In this document: positions 18,048 to 27,280 of the stretch, piece after piece
How the letters are laid out: the number at the start of each line of letters is the position of its first letter
Position numbering within the stretch: position 1 is the stretch's first letter
Source of the DNA: Micromonospora profundi
GTDB lineage: Bacteria; Actinomycetota; Actinomycetes; Mycobacteriales; Micromonosporaceae
Length of the DNA: 64,000 nucleotides
Reading direction: 5' to 3'
Assembly (NCBI RefSeq): GCF_011927785.1
Contig: NZ_JAATJK010000001.1
Span: 5,799,001 to 5,863,000, forward strand
The notes under the pieces: model-generated
What the model saw: only the letters and a program-made list of their open reading frames with translations
The model's database searches: none
Told to the model about the DNA's origin: nothing
Position numbers and translations under genes: made by a program

Positions 18048-18662
18048 TCAGCGCTCCCCGCCGGCCGGCCGGATCGCCAGGTCGGCGGGGTCGATCAGGT
18101 CGCCCCGGGCGACCCGCCAGCCCTCTTCGCCGTACGCCTCGAAGGAGAGCCGGGCGTTCGAACCGGACTGGTAGTCGTGGTAGCGCATCGTCCCGGCCGA
18201 CGGCAGGCCGGTCTCCCCGATGGCTGTGTAGCGTGCCTGCCCGGTCTCGGCCCAGGTGTACCGCCGCCCGCCGAGGTCGATGGTCGGAGCGCCGGGGGTG
18301 ACGGTCGCGCCCGGCTCGGCGGTCCAGAGCACCAGCTCCAGGTCGGCGCCGCCGGCACCCTCCACGGAGAGCCGCCGCGCGGGGCCCGAGTTGTCGTCGA
18401 GGAGGTACTGCACCCAACTCCAGTCCCCCTCGACGAGGCGGATGGTGCCGTTCACGACGTACTCCCGCTCGCCGATCCGCACGCGGTCGCCCACGGCCAG
18501 CCGGTGCCGGCCGCCACGCGGTGCGTCCGTGGCCCCGCCGCGCGCCGGCCGACCGTCCGGCGACGCGCCGCCGGGCCGGGTCGCGGCCCGCACGACGACC
18601 ACCAGCACGACCACGACGAGTACGGCCACCACCGCTACCAGGTACGCAAGCGCCCCGTCCAC
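18048..18662 (-). CDS. DUF4178 domain protein, isolated paralogue
   Basis: This 204-residue protein has one N-terminal membrane helix (LVAVVAVLVVVVLVVVV), a short linker and a DUF4178 module: LAVGDRVRIGEREYVVNG, WSWVQYLLDD, LELVLWTAEPGATVTPGA and RLSFEAYGEEGW. A close paralogue lies at 23194 in the polyamine/DUF cluster; the segment ELVLWTAEP is identical in both. GTG 18662 follows GGGGAGGTGG, like the paralogue. It sits between two members of the tandem membrane family, which hints at a shared envelope role. Function of the domain is unknown. Confidence 0.85.
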   Translation of the reverse strand: MDGALAYLVAVVAVLVVVVLVVVVRAATRPGGASPDGRPARGGATDAPRGGRHRLAVGDRVRIGEREYVVNGTIRLVEGDWSWVQYLLDDNSGPARRLSVEGAGGADLELVLWTAEPGATVTPGAPTIDLGGRRYTWAETGQARYTAIGETGLPSAGTMRYHDYQSGSNARLSFEAYGEEGWRVARGDLIDPADLAIRPAGGER

Positions 18663-18740
18663 GCGACCACCTCCCCAGGTACGTCGGCGCAGACGGTAAC
18701 AACCGTCGGCACCCAAACGAGTCGCGTCGTGACCGAAAGC

Positions 18741-19622
18741 TCAGCTACCTTCGGCATCCGGCTTGTCTCCGGGAGTGGCCGGCGGCACTGTGGACGGCGT
18801 GGTGGGTGGTTCATCCGGCGTCCCGGGTGGCGTCGGGGTCAGGTGCGCGGCCGGGTCCGGGCAGATCAGGTATCCGGCCGGGACGTACTGGCCCGGTGGA
18901 AGGAAACCGGGCACGCCGGGGGGCTGCGCCACGATCGGCAGCGGCGGGTACGCGTAGCCGGCCGGAATGAACGGGGCTACTGCGTAACCGGAGGGCGGTG
19001 CCGCGTCGGCGGGCGCGGGTCGCGGCACGAACCACCCGGCGGCCGGCGGCAGCGCCAGCAGCAGGACGACGGCACCGATGAGGGCGAGAACGGCGAGCAC
19101 GCTCAGGCCCGCCATCGGGAAGAACAGCTCGTCCAACGGGTCGGTGCCGGAGTAGAGCGTGTCGAGGAATTTCGACGTCTCCCACTCGTCGTCGAAGTCC
19201 GCCGACGACGGGGCCTCGATTTCCGGGGCGACCAGCATGGACACGAGGAACCCGGAGCAGCACTGGCCGAAGCAGACCAGCAGCTGGGCGCCGCTGGCGG
19301 CGAAGACGAGGATCCGCGCGATGTTCGAACCCCGACGGAGCGGCCCGGCGGTGGCGGCGAGCCACCCCGCCAGCAGCACGGCCGGTACGCCGACGACCAG
19401 GGCCATCAGGACGTTGCCCTGGCGCTCGCTGGCCACCTCGGCCGGGTCGGCGTCGGGCACAAGCCGTGCGGCACGGGTGATCTGGCCATCGAAGTGCACT
19501 GCCTGGGCGACTGCCAACGCGGCGAGGCCGAGCAGGATCAGCGCCACGGCGAGTTGCAGCCAGAACGCGATGGTGACGGTGCCGGGGCGGGGCGGACGCG
19601 GCGCGGCGGCTGGCGAACTCAT
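18741..19622 (-). CDS. Multi-pass membrane protein, tandem family member 3
   Basis: The 293-residue protein has four membrane helices (IAFWLQLAVALILLGLAALA; VLMALVVGVPAVLLAGWLAA; a Cys-rich third helix with CFGQCCSGFL; and LSVLAVLALIGAVVLLLALP) and a Pro-rich tail of ~95 residues. NIARILVFAASG and the Cys-Cys pair relate it to members 1 and 2. An acidic loop (SSADFDDEWE) separates helices three and four. ATG 19622 gives MSSPAAAP; an earlier ATG three codons away is possible. No known function. Confidence 0.78.
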   Translation of the reverse strand: MSSPAAAPRPPRPGTVTIAFWLQLAVALILLGLAALAVAQAVHFDGQITRAARLVPDADPAEVASERQGNVLMALVVGVPAVLLAGWLAATAGPLRRGSNIARILVFAASGAQLLVCFGQCCSGFLVSMLVAPEIEAPSSADFDDEWETSKFLDTLYSGTDPLDELFFPMAGLSVLAVLALIGAVVLLLALPPAAGWFVPRPAPADAAPPSGYAVAPFIPAGYAYPPLPIVAQPPGVPGFLPPGQYVPAGYLICPDPAAHLTPTPPGTPDEPPTTPSTVPPATPGDKPDAEGS

Positions 19623-19691
19623 GGCTGGCAACGTACGGCGGAAGGCCGGGAATGGGCAGCACCGATCGGGCAGGCTCGATCGGCGAATGGA

Positions 19692-20072
19692 TCATGCTGC
19701 GGTGAGTCGCTGGGTGGCGTAGTCGCCGACGGTGGAGCGCCCCATGACGCAGCCGACGAACGTGGTGAACTCGGTGCGGTCGTCCCGCAGCGACGTCCAG
19801 GCCGATCGGGCCGCCGCCGGGTCGATCCGCTCCAACAGTGTGGCCGCGTACGCCCGGCCGGCAGGCGACCCCTTGTCCAACAGCCGGTCGATCTGCTGGC
19901 GTACCTCGTCGGGGTGTTCGCCGTGGGCGGCCTCGACCCGGAGGTACGCCTTGGTCACCGGCAGCAGCGTGCCGGCGAAGCCAGTGCCGCCGAAGGCGAG
20001 CGTGTCAGCCTTCATCAACTCGTCGATGGCCGCGTCGAGGTCCCGCTGCCAAGCCTTGCGCATCCCGAACAT
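19692..20072 (-). CDS. Hypothetical helical protein
   Basis: A 126-residue soluble protein, probably all-helical (KAWQRDLDAAIDELMKADTL, then EVRQQIDRLLDKGSPAGRAY). No motif is recognised and no signal peptide or membrane segment is present. ATG 20072 follows GGAAAGGATGGGGGC; a second ATG three codons in is possible. It is upstream of member 3 of the membrane family on the same strand. Function unknown. Confidence 0.65.
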   Translation of the reverse strand: MFGMRKAWQRDLDAAIDELMKADTLAFGGTGFAGTLLPVTKAYLRVEAAHGEHPDEVRQQIDRLLDKGSPAGRAYAATLLERIDPAAARSAWTSLRDDRTEFTTFVGCVMGRSTVGDYATQRLTAA

Positions 20073-20153
20073 GCCCCCATCCTTTCCCCGCCGGGCCCCA
20101 CTCCACCCTCCTGATCAAGAGGTTTGCGTCATCAGTGGAGAACGCCCGGCGAG

Positions 20154-21746
20154 TCAGTAGCCGCGCCACTCGGCTCGGGCGTAGTCAAGGACTCTGGGGT
20201 GCAACAACGTGGAGGCGGGCACGTCCAGGCGGGGACGATCGGCGGGGAAGGTCGCCGCCGACCTCAGCACCTCCGCGTCGAGGAACCGCAGCCGGGGCGC
20301 GTCGGCCGGCAACTCCAGCACCGGCGGGACGGTTCCCGGCGCCGCGAGCAGGAACCCCCAGTCACCGAAGGACGGAACGTCCACGTGGTAGGGCACCGTG
20401 GCGAAGCCGGCCTCCCGCAGCGACGCCTCGATCGACCAGTACGACCGGGGCGCGAAGTACGGCGAGCCGGACTGCACCACGAGCCGCCCCTGCTCGGCGA
20501 GCACCGACCGGATCAGCGTGTAGAACTCGACCGTGTAGAGCTTGGCGGTCGCCGTCTCGTCCGGGTCGGGCAGGTCGGCGACCACCACGTCGAAACGCTC
20601 GGCGGCGGTACGCAGCCAGCCGAAGGCGTCGGTGTTCAACACCCGTACCCGAGGGTCGTCGAGCGCGCCGCCGTTTAGCGCCCGCAGCTGCGGCTCGGTG
20701 CGGGCCAACGCCACCACCGCCGGATCGAGGTCGACCACTGTCACCCGGCGCACGTCCGGGTAACGCAGGATCTCGCGGACCGCGAGGCCGTCACCGGCAC
20801 CGAGGACCAGCACCTCACCGCGCGACCCGCTCAACGCCGGATGCACGAGCGCCTCGTGGTAGCGGTACTCGTCGATCGAACTGAACTGGAGGTCGCCGTT
20901 GAGGAACAGGCGCAGGTCGGACTTGGCATGACCGGCCTCGCGCACCGACCGGGTCAGCACGATCTCCTGGTAACGGGATCGTTCGGCGTGCACCACCGGA
21001 TCCCGGTAGAGCTGCTGCCGGCTGGTCACCTCGAAATCGGCGGCGGTGATCCACGCGTACCCCAGGCAGAGCGCGACCACGACGGAGCCGGCGCCGATGA
21101 CGAGCCGGGCCCGGCGGCTCAGCTCCGCCCGGAACACGGTGCAGACCAGGGCGAGACCGGCCACCGCGTTCACCGCGCCGACCAGCAGGGCGCCCTTGAG
21201 CTGACCGAAGACCGGGATCAGCAGGAACGGGAAGGCGAGCCCGCCGAGCAACGCGCCCACGTAGTCGGCAGCGAACAGGTCAGCCACCGCACTGCCGGCG
21301 GCCTGCTCACGGATGCGCTGCAACATCACCATGAGCAGCGGGATCTCCGCGCCGATCAGCAGACCCAGCACGAAGGCGGTGCCGACGAGCGCGGGACCGT
21401 ACAGGTCGAGCCAGGCGAAGGCGGCGTAGAGGCCGAGCACGGACAGGCCACCGAGCAGGGCGAGGGTCAACTCGATCACCGCGAACGCGGCGGCGGCCCG
21501 CGACTGCAACGGCTTGGCCGCCAGCGCCCCGACCCCCATCGCGAAGACCATCACGCCGAGCACTATCGACGCCTGCCCGACGGTGTCGCCGATCAGGTAG
21601 CTGCCGAGAGCGACCAGAGCCAGCTCGTAGACCAACCCGCAGGCCGCGCAGACGAAGACCGCGAGCAGCACGGCCGCGCGGGCGAACCGCCAGCGCGGCC
21701 GTGCCTCGGAACCACCGTCGACAGCCGCCGGCGCCTCGGTGCTCAC
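20154..21746 (-). CDS. Membrane-bound spermidine-synthase-like aminopropyltransferase
   Basis: The 530-residue protein combines about seven or eight N-terminal membrane helices (from VLLAVFVCAACGLVYELALV to residue ~230) with a C-terminal spermidine-synthase fold. The cytosolic part shows FLNGDLQFSSIDEYRYHEAL, the nucleotide loop VLVLGAGDGLAVREIL, VVDLDPAVVAL and the active-site VVADLPDPD, as in aminopropyltransferases. This fused form is widespread in bacteria and its product is not established; polyamine transfer at the membrane is inferred. GTG 21746 is chosen because it gives a short basic N-terminus before helix one. It is the last gene of the DUF4178-DUF2617-DUF4247-DUF350 cluster, with 52 bases to DUF350. 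Confidence 0.88.
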   Translation of the reverse strand: MSTEAPAAVDGGSEARPRWRFARAAVLLAVFVCAACGLVYELALVALGSYLIGDTVGQASIVLGVMVFAMGVGALAAKPLQSRAAAAFAVIELTLALLGGLSVLGLYAAFAWLDLYGPALVGTAFVLGLLIGAEIPLLMVMLQRIREQAAGSAVADLFAADYVGALLGGLAFPFLLIPVFGQLKGALLVGAVNAVAGLALVCTVFRAELSRRARLVIGAGSVVVALCLGYAWITAADFEVTSRQQLYRDPVVHAERSRYQEIVLTRSVREAGHAKSDLRLFLNGDLQFSSIDEYRYHEALVHPALSGSRGEVLVLGAGDGLAVREILRYPDVRRVTVVDLDPAVVALARTEPQLRALNGGALDDPRVRVLNTDAFGWLRTAAERFDVVVADLPDPDETATAKLYTVEFYTLIRSVLAEQGRLVVQSGSPYFAPRSYWSIEASLREAGFATVPYHVDVPSFGDWGFLLAAPGTVPPVLELPADAPRLRFLDAEVLRSAATFPADRPRLDVPASTLLHPRVLDYARAEWRGY

Positions 21747-21798
21747 GCCTGCCCTGGGTACGTCCGGCGGGCTTCGCCCGGTTGTGTTGCCCCGGTCA

Positions 21799-22221
21799 TC
21801 AGATGATGGCGGCGGCGATGATCGCGCCGGTGGCCAGGTGCACCGCGGCCGACACCCACACGGCGGGGTGCGGCTCCGGGTCGACGAGCAGCTCACCCAG
21901 CCGGCCCGGGGTCACCGCGTCGAGCAGCAGGAACGCGGCGGCCATGATGACCAGGCCGACGATCCCGTACGCCGCCGCGCCGATCAGGCCGAGGGTGAAG
22001 TCGTTGTCGCTCGCCACGATCGCCGCGACCACGATGATGCCGACGCCCAGCAGGTTCGAGGTGAGCAGCAGCGCCGCGTTGCGGTTGCGCTCGGCCCAGA
22101 TCAGTTCGTGAAGCTTGCCGGGGGTGGCCAGATCCACCAGCCCGTAGCCGACGCCCATCAGGACGACGCCGACCACCCCGAAGGCGAGGGTGACCAGCAG
22201 GTCGGTGACGAGATTCTGCAT
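21799..22221 (-). CDS. DUF350 family membrane protein
   Basis: A 140-residue four-helix membrane protein (helix 1 LVTDLLVTLAFGVVGVVLMG; the fourth ends in the C-terminal LATGAIIAAAII). The repeat of VGYGLVDLATPGKLHELI and AAFLLLDAVTPGRLGELL shows two copies of the DUF350 unit, as in E. coli YjfL. The family is encoded beside glutathionylspermidine- or spermidine-synthase-like genes in several phyla, and here too it adjoins the aminopropyltransferase. ATG 22221 follows GGAGCACTCCT. The role in polyamine handling is inferred from context only. Confidence 0.88.
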   Translation of the reverse strand: MQNLVTDLLVTLAFGVVGVVLMGVGYGLVDLATPGKLHELIWAERNRNAALLLTSNLLGVGIIVVAAIVASDNDFTLGLIGAAAYGIVGLVIMAAAFLLLDAVTPGRLGELLVDPEPHPAVWVSAAVHLATGAIIAAAII

Positions 22222-22257
22222 AGGAGTGCTCCAGGGTGAGGGGGTCGGTCGTCAGGC

Positions 22258-22683
22258 TTACTTGCCGCTGCCGGGGCCGCCGCCCCGGACGCTGCTGCCG
22301 CGTCCCCAGCCCCAGTACGACCCGACGGTCGAGTGGTAGCGGGGGTGTGCGGTTTTCATGTCTTCGAGCAGGATCACCGAGCCGGCGGCGAGCGGCAGGA
22401 TCACCACCGAGTCGTCGTCGTAGCGCAGGTACACACCGCTGCCGTCGGTGTAGCGGTCGCTCGGCCGCCACTTGTCGGTCAGTTCCTTGGCGACCCGGGT
22501 CGGCGACTTCGACGAGGTGTACGCGATCGCTTCCCTGCCGATGTCCCGACTGGCCGCCCTGGTGTACTTGTCCTTCACGTAGCCGCGGGGCGAGAAGGTG
22601 CCGTTGACGATCGCGAAGCCGGCGACCAGCACGCCGACCACGGCGACCGCCATGCCCACCACGATCCAGCGTCGGTACGTCAT
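22258..22683 (-). CDS. DUF4247 family protein
   Basis: The 141-residue protein has an N-terminal membrane helix (WIVVGMAVAVVGVLVAGFAI) and an external domain beginning SPRGYVKDKYTRAA, the hallmark of DUF4247, then RVAKELTDKWRPSDRY, YLRYDDDSVVILPL and a Ser/Gly-rich end. Its start overlaps the stop of the DUF2617 gene by four bases, so translation is coupled. Function unknown; a membrane-anchored partner of the neighbouring proteins is likely. Confidence 0.87.
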   Translation of the reverse strand: MTYRRWIVVGMAVAVVGVLVAGFAIVNGTFSPRGYVKDKYTRAASRDIGREAIAYTSSKSPTRVAKELTDKWRPSDRYTDGSGVYLRYDDDSVVILPLAAGSVILLEDMKTAHPRYHSTVGSYWGWGRGSSVRGGGPGSGK

Positions 22684-23192
22684 CGCAGTGCCACCACCGT
22701 CTCGGTCAGGACCAGTTCGTTGGTCTGGGGGTATGCGTGCCAGGTACGCCAGCCGACCGACCCGTCCGGAGGATCGGTGCGTACGGCCAGCGCGGTGACC
22801 GCGTCCGGATCCCCGGGAAAGACCCCGACCAGGGCGTACGGGTCGGCGGCCAGGTCGGCGCGGAGCGCGGCGATACGGGCGTGCAGCTCACCGGCGGCGG
22901 GACGCAGCACGGTGGCGGTGAACCGGTAGCCGCCCGCCTCGTCGTGCAGGGAGCCAGGCAGGTGCGGTGGGCGACCGGGCAGGCAGGCGACCGTCTCGGT
23001 GAGCCCGTCACCACCTGCGGAGTCGGTGAGCACGACCTGGTGGGACGCGCCGAGCAGGCGCAGCCGCAGCCGGACGTCGCCGGGCAGTGTGAGGTCGCGG
23101 ACGTGCAGCGCGGGACGCTCCGGGCCGCCGATTGCCAGGCTCAGGTCCGCCGCGCAGGTGTCCACATAAGGGGTGTCGAGGCTCACCAGCAC
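22680..23192 (-). CDS. DUF2617 family protein
   Basis: This 170-residue soluble protein starts MLVSLDTPYVDTCAADLSLA and carries SHQVVLTD and VACLPG segments typical of DUF2617, then RIAALRADLAADPYALVGVF and the ending WRTWHAYPQTNELVLTET. No enzyme motif is visible. It lies one base after the DUF4178 gene and overlaps DUF4247, so it belongs to one transcript. Function unknown. Confidence 0.87.
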   Translation of the reverse strand: MLVSLDTPYVDTCAADLSLAIGGPERPALHVRDLTLPGDVRLRLRLLGASHQVVLTDSAGGDGLTETVACLPGRPPHLPGSLHDEAGGYRFTATVLRPAAGELHARIAALRADLAADPYALVGVFPGDPDAVTALAVRTDPPDGSVGWRTWHAYPQTNELVLTETVVALR

Positions 23193-23193
23193 G

Positions 23194-23820
23194 TCAGACC
23201 GCTCCCGGTCCGGCCTGCGGGTACACCATCACGTCGGCGCGGTGCAGTTGCTCGCCCCGGGCGACCTCCCAGCCGGCCTGCCCGTACGCCTCGAAGGAGA
23301 GCCGCTCGCCACTCGATGTCCGGTAGTCGTGGTAGCGGACGGTGCCGTTCGGGTCGAGTCCGGTGCTGCCGACGGCCGTGTAGCGGGCCTGGCCGGACTC
23401 CTCGGCGGCGTAGCGGCGGCCGGCGAAGTCGAGGGTGTGCGCACCCGGGGTGATCGTCGCGGCCGGCTCGGCGGTCCAGAGCACCAGCTCCAGGTCCGGG
23501 TCCTCCTCCACGGAGAGCCACCGCTTGTCACCGTCGACGGTGTCCAGCAGGTGCTCGGCCCAACTCCAGCTGCCCTCGGCGAAGTACACCGAGCCGCGGA
23601 CCGCGTACGACACGCGGCGGATCTCGACGATGTCGCCGGGCTTGAGCCTGCGCGGGTCGCCGCGAAGCGCGTCGCTGTCGGTGTCGCGGAACGGGTCCAC
23701 GGGTGCCGCCGGCGGGGCCTGCTTGCGACTCTTGCGCAAAGCCACCAACGCCACCACTATGCCGGCGACTCCGACCAGACACCCAAGCGTCGTCACCACG
23801 TACGCCATGGCACCGTTCAT
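23194..23820 (-). CDS. DUF4178 domain protein, first gene of polyamine/DUF cluster
   Basis: A 208-residue protein with an N-terminal membrane helix (TTLGCLVGVAGIVVALVAL), a basic linker (RKSRKQ) and the DUF4178 module: LKPGDIVEIRRVSYAVRG, WSWAEHLLD, LELVLWTAEPAATITPGA and RLSFEAYGQAGW. It heads the tightly packed five-gene cluster. ATG 23820 follows GGGAGGTGG, and the 5' sequence resembles that of the isolated paralogue at 18662. DUF4178 proteins often accompany DUF350 and spermidine-synthase-like proteins. Confidence 0.87.
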   Translation of the reverse strand: MNGAMAYVVTTLGCLVGVAGIVVALVALRKSRKQAPPAAPVDPFRDTDSDALRGDPRRLKPGDIVEIRRVSYAVRGSVYFAEGSWSWAEHLLDTVDGDKRWLSVEEDPDLELVLWTAEPAATITPGAHTLDFAGRRYAAEESGQARYTAVGSTGLDPNGTVRYHDYRTSSGERLSFEAYGQAGWEVARGEQLHRADVMVYPQAGPGAV

Positions 23821-23949
23821 GCCGACCACCTCCCCAAGTGCGTCGGCGCAGACGGTAACAACCCCGCGCACCTGGGGAAACTCAAGCACGAGCCGGTAAT
23901 CGCCCGACTACCGAGCGTTCCATCAGGTGTCCCAGGTTCGGGGGACAGA

Positions 23950-23986
23950 CGGAGCCGACCCCGCCGGCGGGGCGGGGTCGGCTCCG
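23950..23986 (-). terminator. clpB terminator hairpin
   Basis: A perfect 16-bp stem (CGGAGCCGACCCCGCC and inverse) with a five-base loop lies 12 bases after the clpB stop. Confidence 0.85.
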
Positions 23987-23997
23987 GGTGGGACGGC

Positions 23998-26589
23998 TCA
24001 GCCTGCGCTGACGGCCAACCCCTCCTTGCTGTCGGCGAGGTCGACCTTGACGGTGTCGCCGTCGCGGATGGTGCCGGAGAGCAGGGCCCTGGCGAGCTGG
24101 TCTCCGATCGCGGTCTGGACCAGGCGACGCAGCGGGCGAGCGCCGTAGATCGGGTCGTAGCCATGCTCGGCGAGCCACTGACGCGCGGGCTCGGTGATGT
24201 CCAGCCCCAACCGGCGGTCGGCGAGGCGGTTCCGCATCCGTTCGAGCTGGATGTCCACGATGGAGCGCAGATCCTCCCCGCGCAGCGCGGCGAAGACCAC
24301 GATGTCGTCGAGACGGTTGAGGAACTCCGGCTTGAAGTGCGAGCGGACCACCGCGAGAACCCCCTCGCGGCGCTGCTCCTCGGCCAGCATCAGGTCGCTG
24401 ATCACCGACGACCCGAGGTTGGAGGTGAGGATCAGGATCGCGTTGCGGAAGTCCACGGTGCGGCCCTGGCCGTCGGTGAGCCGACCGTCGTCGAGGACCT
24501 GGAGCAGCACGTCGAAGACGTCCGGGTGGGCCTTCTCCACCTCGTCCAGCAGGATCACCGAGTACGGCCGGCGGCGCACCGCCTCGGTGAGCTGCCCGCC
24601 CTCCTCGTAGCCGACGTACCCGGGCGGGGCGCCGACCAGGCGGGCGACGGAGTGCTTCTCGCCGTACTCGCTCATGTCGATGCGGACCATCGCCCGCTCG
24701 TCGTCGAAGAGGAATTCGGCGAGCGCCTTGGCCAGCTCGGTCTTACCGACACCGGTCGGCCCGAGGAAGAGGAAGCTTCCGGTGGGGCGGTCGGGGTCGG
24801 CGACGCCGGCGCGTGCCCGGCGTACCGCGTCGGAGACCGCTCCGACGGCCTCGGCCTGGCCGACGACCCGGCTGCCCAGCGACTCCTCCATCCGGAGCAG
24901 CTTGGCCGTCTCACCTTCCAGCAGCCGGCCCGCGGGGATGCCGGTCCAGGAGGCGACGACTGCCGCGATGTCGTCCGCGCCGACCTCCTCCTTGAGCATC
25001 GCCCCGTCGGCCTGGAGCTGGGCGAGCTCCTCCTCGGCCTGCTTCAGCTCGACCTTGAGGGCGGGGATCCGGCCGTAGCGCAGCTCGGCGGCGCGCTCCA
25101 ACTCGCCGTCCCGCTCCGCCCGCTCGGCCTCGCCGCCCAGGCGCTCCAGCTCCTCCTTGGCGGTGGACAGCTTGGTGATGTGACTCTTCTCGGTCTGCCA
25201 GCGCTCGGAGAGCACAGTGAGCTGCTCACGCTTGTCGGCCAACTCCTGACGCAGCCGGGCCAGCCGCTCGGCGGAAGCGGCATCCGGCTCCTTGGCCAGC
25301 GCCATCTCCTCGATCTCCAGCCGCCGGACCGCCCGCTCGATCTCGTCCACCTCGACCGGCCGGGAGTCGATCTCCATGCGGAGCCGGGACGCCGACTCGT
25401 CGACCAGGTCGATCGCCTTGTCGGGCAGGAACCGGTCGGTGATGTACCTGTCGGACAGCGACGCGGCGGCGACAAGCGCGGCATCGGTGATCCGGACGCC
25501 GTGGTGCACCTCGTAGCGCTCCTTGAGGCCACGCAGGATGCCGATGGTGTCCTCGATCGTCGGCTCGCCGACCAGCACCGGCTGGAAGCGGCGCTCCAAC
25601 GCCGGGTCCTTCTCGATGTGCTCGCGGTACTCGTCAAGCGTGGTCGCACCGACCATCCGCAGTTCGCCGCGGGCCAGCATGGGCTTGAGCATGTTGCCGG
25701 CGTCCATCGAGCCCTCGCCCTTGCCGGCGCCGACGACCGTGTGCAGCTCGTCGAGGAACGTGATGACCTGCCCGTTAGAGTTCTTGATCTCCTCCAGGAC
25801 GGACTTGAGCCGCTCCTCGAACTGGCCGCGGTACTGGGCGCCGGCGACCATGGCGCCGAGATCCAGCGATACCAACTTCTTGCCGCGCAGCGACTCGGGG
25901 ACGTCGCCGGCCACGATCCGCTGGGCCAGGCCCTCCACGATCGCGGTCTTGCCGACACCGGGCTCGCCGATCAGCACCGGGTTGTTCTTGGTACGCCGGG
26001 AGAGCACCTGGATGACCCGGCGGATCTCCGAGTCCCGGCCGATGACCGGATCGATCTTGCCGTCCCGTGCGCTGGCCGTCAGGTCGACGCCGTACTTGGC
26101 GAGGGCCTGGTAGGTCTGCTCGGGGTCAGCGGTGGTGACCCGACGGTCGCCACCCCGGACGGTCGGGAACGCGGCGACAAGGGTCTCCTCGGTGACGCCT
26201 GCCGACTTCAGCGCGCTGGCCACCGCGCCACCGACCCGGGCGAGGCCGGCGAGCAGGTGCTCGGTGGAGGTGTACTCGTCGCCCAGCGGACGGGCGATCT
26301 GCTCGGCGGCGCCGATGGCGTTGACGAACTCCCGGGCCAGGGTGGGCTCGGCGAGGCTGGAGCCGCGTGCGGCCGGCAGGCCGTCGACAGCGCGCTGGGC
26401 TGCCCGACGCAGCTCGGCGGGGTCGGCCCCGACGGCGCGCAGCAGGCCGGTGGCTGTCGAACCGTCGGTGTCCAGCAGCGACAGCAGCAGGTGCCAGGGC
26501 TCGACGGTGGCGTGGCCGCGCTGGTTCGCGAGTGCGACGGCGCCGGTGATGGTCTCGCGGCTCTTGGTGGTGAGGCGTTCGGCGTTCAT
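23998..26589 (-). CDS. clpB: ATP-dependent disaggregase ClpB
   Basis: ClpB is the cytosolic AAA+ disaggregase that works with DnaK to rescue aggregated proteins. The 863-residue protein has the ClpB N-domain ([20 protein letters not shown]), AAA-1 with Walker A GEPGVGKT near residue 200, a long coiled-coil middle domain (residues ~400-520, [20 protein letters not shown]) and AAA-2 with GPTGVGKT and [15 protein letters not shown] 26589 gives the canonical N-terminus; the longer frame is upstream sequence. A HAIR operator lies 47-67 bases upstream, so HspR control is likely. Identification secure. Confidence 0.98.
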   Translation of the reverse strand: MNAERLTTKSRETITGAVALANQRGHATVEPWHLLLSLLDTDGSTATGLLRAVGADPAELRRAAQRAVDGLPAARGSSLAEPTLAREFVNAIGAAEQIARPLGDEYTSTEHLLAGLARVGGAVASALKSAGVTEETLVAAFPTVRGGDRRVTTADPEQTYQALAKYGVDLTASARDGKIDPVIGRDSEIRRVIQVLSRRTKNNPVLIGEPGVGKTAIVEGLAQRIVAGDVPESLRGKKLVSLDLGAMVAGAQYRGQFEERLKSVLEEIKNSNGQVITFLDELHTVVGAGKGEGSMDAGNMLKPMLARGELRMVGATTLDEYREHIEKDPALERRFQPVLVGEPTIEDTIGILRGLKERYEVHHGVRITDAALVAAASLSDRYITDRFLPDKAIDLVDESASRLRMEIDSRPVEVDEIERAVRRLEIEEMALAKEPDAASAERLARLRQELADKREQLTVLSERWQTEKSHITKLSTAKEELERLGGEAERAERDGELERAAELRYGRIPALKVELKQAEEELAQLQADGAMLKEEVGADDIAAVVASWTGIPAGRLLEGETAKLLRMEESLGSRVVGQAEAVGAVSDAVRRARAGVADPDRPTGSFLFLGPTGVGKTELAKALAEFLFDDERAMVRIDMSEYGEKHSVARLVGAPPGYVGYEEGGQLTEAVRRRPYSVILLDEVEKAHPDVFDVLLQVLDDGRLTDGQGRTVDFRNAILILTSNLGSSVISDLMLAEEQRREGVLAVVRSHFKPEFLNRLDDIVVFAALRGEDLRSIVDIQLERMRNRLADRRLGLDITEPARQWLAEHGYDPIYGARPLRRLVQTAIGDQLARALLSGTIRDGDTVKVDLADSKEGLAVSAG

Positions 26590-26635
26590 GGGCTCCCCCG
26601 GATCGGCGTTGTCCATTGGGTTGGACACAACCAGA

Positions 26636-26656
26636 GTTGAGCGTATTCCACTCAAC
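26636..26656 (-). promoter_or_regulatory. HAIR (HspR) operator of clpB
   Basis: On the minus strand GTTGAGT-N7-GCTCAAC matches the HspR-associated inverted repeat (CTTGAGT-N7-ACTCAAG) at the TTGAG and CTCAA cores. HspR itself is encoded 3.4 kb away at 29608. Confidence 0.8.
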
Positions 26657-26762
26657 CTTACCGCTGTGACACCCATCACTCGCGGCGACGCCACCGCCAG
26701 TCAGGGCCTTCGATTGCCGAGGGGTCACTCATCTCCGGATCTGCCGCCTGTTCCGGAAGCTG

Positions 26763-26768
26763 TAGCCT
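26763..26768 (+). promoter_or_regulatory. -10 element of leaderless antiporter operon
   Basis: TAGCCT lies six bases before GTG 26775, with no ribosome site, suggesting a leaderless mRNA. Confidence 0.45.
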
Positions 26769-26774
26769 TGCCCG

Positions 26775-27275
26775 GTGCGAGTACGTGTCGAGCAAACCGC
26801 CCTGCCGGGCATCGGCGTGCGTCATGATCTGGTGACGGAGTCTGGACGCCGCCTGGGAGTCGTTTCCCACCGGAACGGCCGCCGCGATCTTGTCCTCTAC
26901 GATCCGGACGATCCAGATTCCTGCCAGTCGGACATCCCGCTCACCGACGACGAGGCGGAGGCGTTGGCCGACATCCTCGGCGCGTCGCTGATGCTCGGCC
27001 AACTGTCCGGGCTGCGCGAGCAGGCCGCCGGTCTGCTCACCGAGCAGATCGCCATCCCGGCCGGCTCGCGGTACGTCAACCGGATGCTCGGTGACACGAA
27101 GGCACGCACCCGCACCAGCGCCTCCATCGTGGCGGTGCTGCGCGACGGTGAAGTCAACGTCTCACCGCTTCCCACCTTCCGCTTCGCAGCCGGCGATGTG
27201 GTGGTCGTCGTCGGGACCCGCAAAGGGCTCGACGGCGTGTCCGCCATCCTCGCCGACAGTGACCCGGACGGCTGA
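26775..27275 (+). CDS. KhtT-like TrkA-C regulatory subunit of K+/H+ antiporter
   Basis: The 166-residue cytosolic protein is the regulator of the antiporter encoded next. Its N-half (VEQTALPGIGVRHDLVTESG, then VVSHRNGRRDLVLYDPDD) is the usual KhtT N-domain, and its C-half is a TrkA-C ligand domain (PAGSRYVNRMLGDT, RTSASIVAVLRDGEVNVSP, GDVVVVVGTRKGL). In characterised KhtT proteins this domain binds cyclic di-AMP or responds to pH. It ends five bases before the transporter start. The gene is divergent from clpB, 185 bases apart. Confidence 0.9.
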   Translation: MRVRVEQTALPGIGVRHDLVTESGRRLGVVSHRNGRRDLVLYDPDDPDSCQSDIPLTDDEAEALADILGASLMLGQLSGLREQAAGLLTEQIAIPAGSRYVNRMLGDTKARTRTSASIVAVLRDGEVNVSPLPTFRFAAGDVVVVVGTRKGLDGVSAILADSDPDG

Positions 27276-27280
27276 GGCGG

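Noticed and set aside
20111..20130. TGATCAAGAGGTTTGCGTCA as another dispersed palindrome
   Set aside because: Only one arm is seen and no inverse copy lies close by, so it cannot be supported from this window.
23173..26640. 1155-residue open frame on the strand opposite clpB and its neighbours
   Set aside because: It spans clpB and parts of other genes, has shadow composition (Asp/Arg/Gly/Leu from reversed GC-rich codons) and no family motif.
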